Below, piece by piece: positions 60,405 to 64,000 of a stretch of DNA of 64,000 bases (positions within the stretch are counted from its first letter, which is position 1; every line of letters starts with the position of its first letter). The DNA is from Sweltsa coloradensis (lineage: Eukaryota; Arthropoda; Insecta; Plecoptera; Chloroperlidae): positions 62,001 to 126,000 of the forward strand of contig JAMZAV010002034.1 in NCBI GenBank assembly GCA_024449915.1, in the 5' to 3' direction. The position numbers and the translations under genes were made by a program. Below the pieces are notes generated by a model. It saw only the letters and a program-made list of their open reading frames with translations. It was not told the DNA's origin and did no database searches.

Positions 60405-60522
60405 GTCAACGGCCATACCATGTTGAATACACCGGTTCTCGTCCGATCACCGAAGTTAAGCAACATCGGGCGTGGTCAGTACTTGGATGGGTGACCGCTT
60501 GGGAACACCACGTGCCGTTGGC
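60405..60522 (+). rRNA. 5S rRNA array copy, intact
   Basis: 118 nt identical to the copies at 48867 and 53167 as far as I can read, with a clean spacer, CAGTACACA at -22 to -14 and a CTTTTG run after the gene. This is the best representative of the array unit (about 305 bp). Confidence 0.97.
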
Positions 60523-60708
60523 ATCAAACTTTTGCCAAAAAATTTAATTTTTTTTAACTAACGATGAATTGCGATAATTGTATTGTCTTTTCCGTCTTTT
60601 TTTTGTGTGCAAATGGTTTAATTATTATTTTGATATAATAAATTAATATATTGTTTAATGAGAAGCAACTCAATCTTTTCACTAGCAGTACAGGATTAAA
60701 AAATACTC

Positions 60709-60830
60709 GTTCAAACGGCCATACCATGTTTGAATACACCGGTTCTCGTCCGATCCACCGAAGTTAAGCAACATCGGGCGTGGTCAGTACTTGGATGGGT
60801 GACCGCTTGGGAACACCACGTGCCGTTGGC
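60709..60830 (+). rRNA. 5S rRNA array copy with small insertions
   Basis: Four extra bases in the first 50 positions (GTTCAAACGGCC, TGTTTGAATAC, GATCCACC); perfect from AAGTTAAGC on. Confidence 0.92.
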
Positions 60831-61028
60831 ATCAAACTTTTGCCAAAAAATTTAATTTTTTTTAACTAACGATGAATTGCGATAATTGTATTGTCTTTTC
60901 CGTCTTTTTTTTGTGTGCAAATGGTTTAATTATTATTTTGATATAATAAAATTCGTAATAATTTTGTTTATGTGAGAGCAACTCATATCTTTTTTTAAAT
61001 GGGGCAGTTCACAGTGAGAAAAGTACTC

Positions 61029-61152
61029 TTCAACCGGATCCATACCTGTTGAATACACCGGTTCTCGTCCGATCACCGAAGTTAACAGACATCGGGCGTG
61101 GTTCATTTCTTTGATGGGTGACCGCTTGGGAACACCACGTTGCCCCGTTGGC
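61029..61152 (+). rRNA. 5S rRNA array copy with indels
   Basis: Disturbed start (TTCAACCGGATCCATACCTG), altered box A end (GTTAACAGACATCGG) and box C (GTTCATTTCTTTGATGGG), and CGTTGCCCCGTTGGC at the end. Confidence 0.85.
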
Positions 61153-61350
61153 ATCAAAGTTTTTGCCAAAAAAATCAAAAATTTAATTTTTTTTAACTAA
61201 CGATGAATTGCGATAATTGTATTGTCTTTTCCGTCTTTTTTTTGTGTGCAAAATGGTATTAATTAATTATTTTGATATAATAAATTAATATATTGTTAGG
61301 TGAGAGCAACTCAATCTTTTCAATGGCTAGTAACCAGTGGAGAAATACTC

Positions 61351-61467
61351 GTCAACGGCCCAACCCTGTTGAATACCCTCGTTCTCGTCCGATCACCGAA
61401 GTTAAGCAACATCGGGCGTGGTCAGTACTTGGATGGGTGACCGCTTGGAACACCACGTGCCGTTGGC
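61351..61467 (+). rRNA. 5S rRNA array copy, minor changes
   Basis: GTCAACGGCCCAACCCTGTT and CCCTCGTTCTCG replace the normal early sequence; one G is missing in CGCTTGGAACACC; the rest is normal. Confidence 0.92.
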
Positions 61468-61650
61468 ATCAAACTTTTGCCAAAAAATTTAATTTTTTTT
61501 AACTAACGATGAATTGCGATAATTTTATTGTCTTTTCCGTCTTTTTTTGTGTGTGCAATGTTTATATTATTTATTTTGATATAATATTTACTATATTGTT
61601 AGGTGAGAGCAACTCAATCTTTTCAAGTGGCAGTACCCATGAAAATACTC

Positions 61651-61773
61651 GTCACGGCCATACCCATGTTTTGAAATTTCACCGTTTTCTCGTCCGTTCA
61701 CCGAAGTTAAGCAACATCGGGCGTGGTCAGTACTTGGATGGGTGACCGCTTGGGAACACCACGTGCCGTTGGC
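61651..61773 (+). rRNA. 5S rRNA array copy, damaged 5' part
   Basis: 5' half with indels (GTCACGGCCATACCCATGTT, TTTCACCGTTTTCTCG); from GAAGTTAAGCAACATCGG on it is normal. Confidence 0.9.
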
Positions 61774-61946
61774 ATCAAACTATTGCCAACAAATTTACTA
61801 ACGATGAATTGCGATAATTATATTGTCTTTTCCATCTTTTTTTGTGTGCAAATGGTATAATTATTATTTTGATATAATAAATTAATATATTGTTAGGTGA
61901 GAGCAACTCAATCTTTTCAAGTGGCAGTACACAGTGAGAAATACTC

Positions 61947-61999
61947 GCCAACGGCCATACCATGTTGAATACACCGGTTCTCGTCCGATCACCGAAGTT
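61947..61999 (+). pseudogene. 5S rRNA, 3'-truncated last copy
   Basis: The first 53 bases are present (one change, GCCAACGG for GTCAACGG) and stop at CACCGAAGTT, after which unrelated DNA begins (GACTCTCTTGAAAGC). The box A region is broken and box C is absent, so it cannot be a functional gene. It marks the right edge of the array. Confidence 0.93.
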
Positions 62000-62222
62000 G
62001 ACTCTCTTGAAAGCTGCATTCGTCAATCGTCATCGACTTTATTATGTTGAATTTGTTATCTAGGCACTCTGCACGAGCTTAATCTGTAGTTTCGAGAAAA
62101 TGTATTTCCTCCGGGCTAATTACTTACGAATTTACCGAATAAAATAAAGAATAATGATTTCATTGTATCCTTTGATAAAAAAAATTTGAAATGAAAAACA
62201 ATTTATTCGCATTCAAAAATTT
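62000..62222. other. no gene seen
   Basis: AT-rich DNA right after the array edge. Confidence 0.4.
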
Positions 62223-62292
62223 TGTTTATTGGTCCTGTGGTTGGCCTCTGCTTCCAATGCAGAAGGTCCAGGGTTTGAATCTTGCTACATCC
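62223..62292 (+). repeat. tRNA-derived SINE head, same family as the 5S-spacer SINE
   Basis: Carries GTGGTTGGCCTCTGCTTCCA, ATGCAGAAGG and CCAGGGTTTGAATC. The anticodon-arm-like segment matches that of the SINE at 59573-60062, and the B box has decayed by one base. Confidence 0.55.
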
Positions 62293-62689
62293 TGATAATA
62301 TTTCACTTCTCCATTCTAGGGGATTAATTCTTGGCTTAGGAATGAGTAAATGGTGATTTTGAAGCCGGCCTAGCAACGAGGCACAAATAATAATTTCGAA
62401 GATTTTGCCGAATTAGTCTTGTTCATTGGTGTAATTGGATGGAATGGTGTCCTGCTGGTTTGATCTGTGTTTCCAATACCGGGCTCTAGTTGGTCATTAT
62501 TCATTCGTCGAAGGTGTCGCTGCTATCAAAGTTCCTTTGGTAATAGGGAACCTGTCCCTTGGTTTTCAAGAATATATCTTACACGTATTGAGTAATTTGT
62601 AATATTCAATTTAATAAACATCTTCAATTACAATTAAATTATAAAAACAACATAAAATCTGTGGATTTTATGCATGTTCAAAGTTCCTG

Positions 62690-62905
62690 CGTTTTTAATT
62701 CCCGCACAAAGACTTTAAGTACGATCGCTCTTTTGGTTTTGTGACGTAATCGTGAGGTGAGGAGGAGAAGCTGATTGGCAGAACTGGCACTTCGTCCCGC
62801 CCTTGGCTAACCTTTACCATGAACGTCAAAGCCCAACCTGCAATGGCGCATGGCCGTTTTTTCCGGCGCGAAGCCCGGTTCAAATTTTTTCCTCACTCAC
62901 AGTAA
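62690..62905. promoter_or_regulatory. GC-richer promoter-like patch
   Basis: Within AT-rich surroundings, this segment groups a CRE/ATF site (TGACGTAA, 62742-62749), an inverted CCAAT box (GATTGG, 62773-62778), an Sp1-like CCCGCCC (62796-62802), a YY1-like ATGGCG (62843) and TTCCGGCGCG (62861-62870, ETS/E2F-like), followed by a donor-like ACAGTAAGC at 62899-62907. This mix is usual for TATA-less housekeeping promoters. No coding exon is identified next to it, so the call is inference. A 62-codon minus-strand frame (62695-62883) overlaps it and is probably chance. Confidence 0.25.
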
Positions 62906-63590
62906 GCGCTAGATAAAAGCCGGACCATAAAAAACTTTACTGGTCGGTATTTGAGTTATTAGTAGGGGACATATTCACATTTTTGTTAATGACGGCCAGT
63001 TCCCTATTAGTAGGTCTGCTACATTTTTAATGTCTCCCACTGTTTTTATCAGTTATGTGCTAATTATTTGTGAAAAGATGGTTTACATTCTCGTCGTAGT
63101 TTTTCGAATCAGCTGAAAGCATATAACTAGGAAAATGCTAAAGTCCCGCCGCGTTGTTGGATGAGCGTGATTGCTGCATTGAGTAGCCAAGTGTTTATGC
63201 GGATTTTCTGTTTCGATTGGATTATTGCTGTTTTATCGTCTCATATTTATCAACTTGGCTAATCCAGACGAAGGGAGGTACGTAAAGGATGAACGCGTGG
63301 GGGACACAAGAGGAGGGGGGGACAGGTCTATGCTGGTTTGAACCAGCCACAAGCAAACAGGGAGGGCAGAGGTTCCCCCACGTCGTGGTCGTCTCCGTCT
63401 GTGTCATCATCCGTCCGTGTTGTGATTGTCGTCGCCGTCGGGGAGGTAGTCAAAGGGAAGAGGTTCCCCGACGACGACCCGTTCTGTGAAAAAATCATTA
63501 CTAAGTTGAAGATTTTTTTAAATTTATTTAAATTAAATTAAAAATAAACTTTAATTTTTAATTTTTTAAATTAATCGTAATTTTATAAAA
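62906..63590. other. no gene seen
   Basis: Unassigned. GTTGTTGGATGAGCGTG at 63154 matches the terminal motif of the MITE-like family (36158), so the last 850 bp may belong to a longer, degraded copy. Two frames at 63222-63541 lie in CG-containing low-complexity DNA. Confidence 0.4.
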
Positions 63591-64000
63591 GAAAAAAATC
63601 TTAAAATTTCGATTTTCATAAAAAATAATTATTCGATTGTACTCAAATTTCAAGCGAATATATTAATTCAAAAAATTAAGGTTCTGTGAAAAAATCATTA
63701 CAATCGGATAAAGCATGTTGGTGTTATAAGGCAAAGAATTTATTTAAAAAAGAAAAAACCTGTATAATTTCGATTTTCATGAGAAATAATTTTTCGATTG
63801 CGCTCAAATTTCACGCGAATACCTAAATTCATAAAAGATAAAGCATGTAGGTGTTATAAATCGAAGAAATTTTAAAAGATCCAGAGATTTCGAAGGCCTC
63901 CATAAAATTTCATCGCAATCGGAGTATCGGTTTAGCCGGAATCGTGCGGACAAACAGACAAAAAAACAAAAAGAAAGAAAAAAAAAACATTCCGGAATTT
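63591..64000. mobile_element. interspersed MITE-like element, copy C, cut by window end
   Basis: Contains the shared strings CGATTTTCATGAGAAATAAT, TTCGATTGCGCTCAAATTTC, CATAAAATTTCATCGCAATC and CATTCCGGAATTT. A roughly 170-bp part is present twice in tandem (63598-63740 and 63768-63870). The element runs off the end of the window. Confidence 0.65.

Noticed and set aside
48707..62026. Many recurring frames with phrases such as LLNFGDRTRTGVFNMVWPL
   Set aside because: These are antisense or sense translations of the 5S rRNA gene and its spacer, not proteins.
62223..62292. Possible functional tRNA gene
   Set aside because: The anticodon arm and B-box region resemble a tRNA, but the acceptor stem does not pair and the same head is part of a SINE at 59.6-60.1 kb.

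Overview
The window is 64 kb of AT-rich, repeat-dense animal nuclear DNA with no intact protein-coding gene that I can support. The 5S rRNA genes are plainly metazoan, and the sequence has the texture of a marine invertebrate genome: many degenerate tRNA-derived SINE heads, short non-autonomous DNA transposons, tetranucleotide-tailed retroposons, long G runs and a striking excess of the palindrome TAGGCCTA. The phylum cannot be fixed from the sequence; an invertebrate deuterostome such as a tunicate is possible but is only an impression.

Layout. From 1 to 11.4 kb: unassigned DNA with SINE heads, a cluster of AAGATCTT palindromes, one exon-like coding fragment on the minus strand (3914-4066) with an inverted partial copy beside it, and a perfect short hairpin. 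From about 11.44 to 15.39 kb: a 3.9-kb inverted repeat whose outer arms are nearly identical and whose inner arms are diverged, with an (ATT)n tract and a SINE 3' end at its centre. From 15.4 to 48.7 kb: intergenic or intronic DNA with a hAT-type MITE that has a clear 8-bp target duplication (25.8-26.2 kb), a foldback repeat with an internal tandem duplication (33 kb), a TA-flanked MITE (38.5-38.8 kb), several copies of a retroposon family with A/T-rich tails, and hammerhead-ribozyme-like motifs. From 48.7 to 62.0 kb: 5S rRNA genes. Two lie at 48.9-49.3 kb, one at 53.2 kb with a deleted relic next to it, and a tandem array with a unit of about 305-330 bp runs from 55.8 to 62.0 kb, for 23 copies or fragments in all. 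A full-length SINE sits in one spacer of the array and the last copy is cut off mid-gene. From 62.0 to 64.0 kb: SINE remnants, a GC-richer promoter-like patch at 62.7-62.9 kb, and an interspersed repeat that runs off the end.

Working parts. The only confident genes are the 5S rRNA genes (RNA polymerase III). All of them carry the internal control region, the best-preserved ones share an upstream block at a fixed distance, and T runs follow the gene. Much of the array (especially 55.8-57.55 kb) shows homopolymer-type insertions that look like unpolished assembly, so copy integrity and copy number there should not be taken at face value. I did not find a convincing new multi-gene system; the large graded palindrome, the fixed-position 5S upstream element and the shared retroposon 3' end are the most interesting items.
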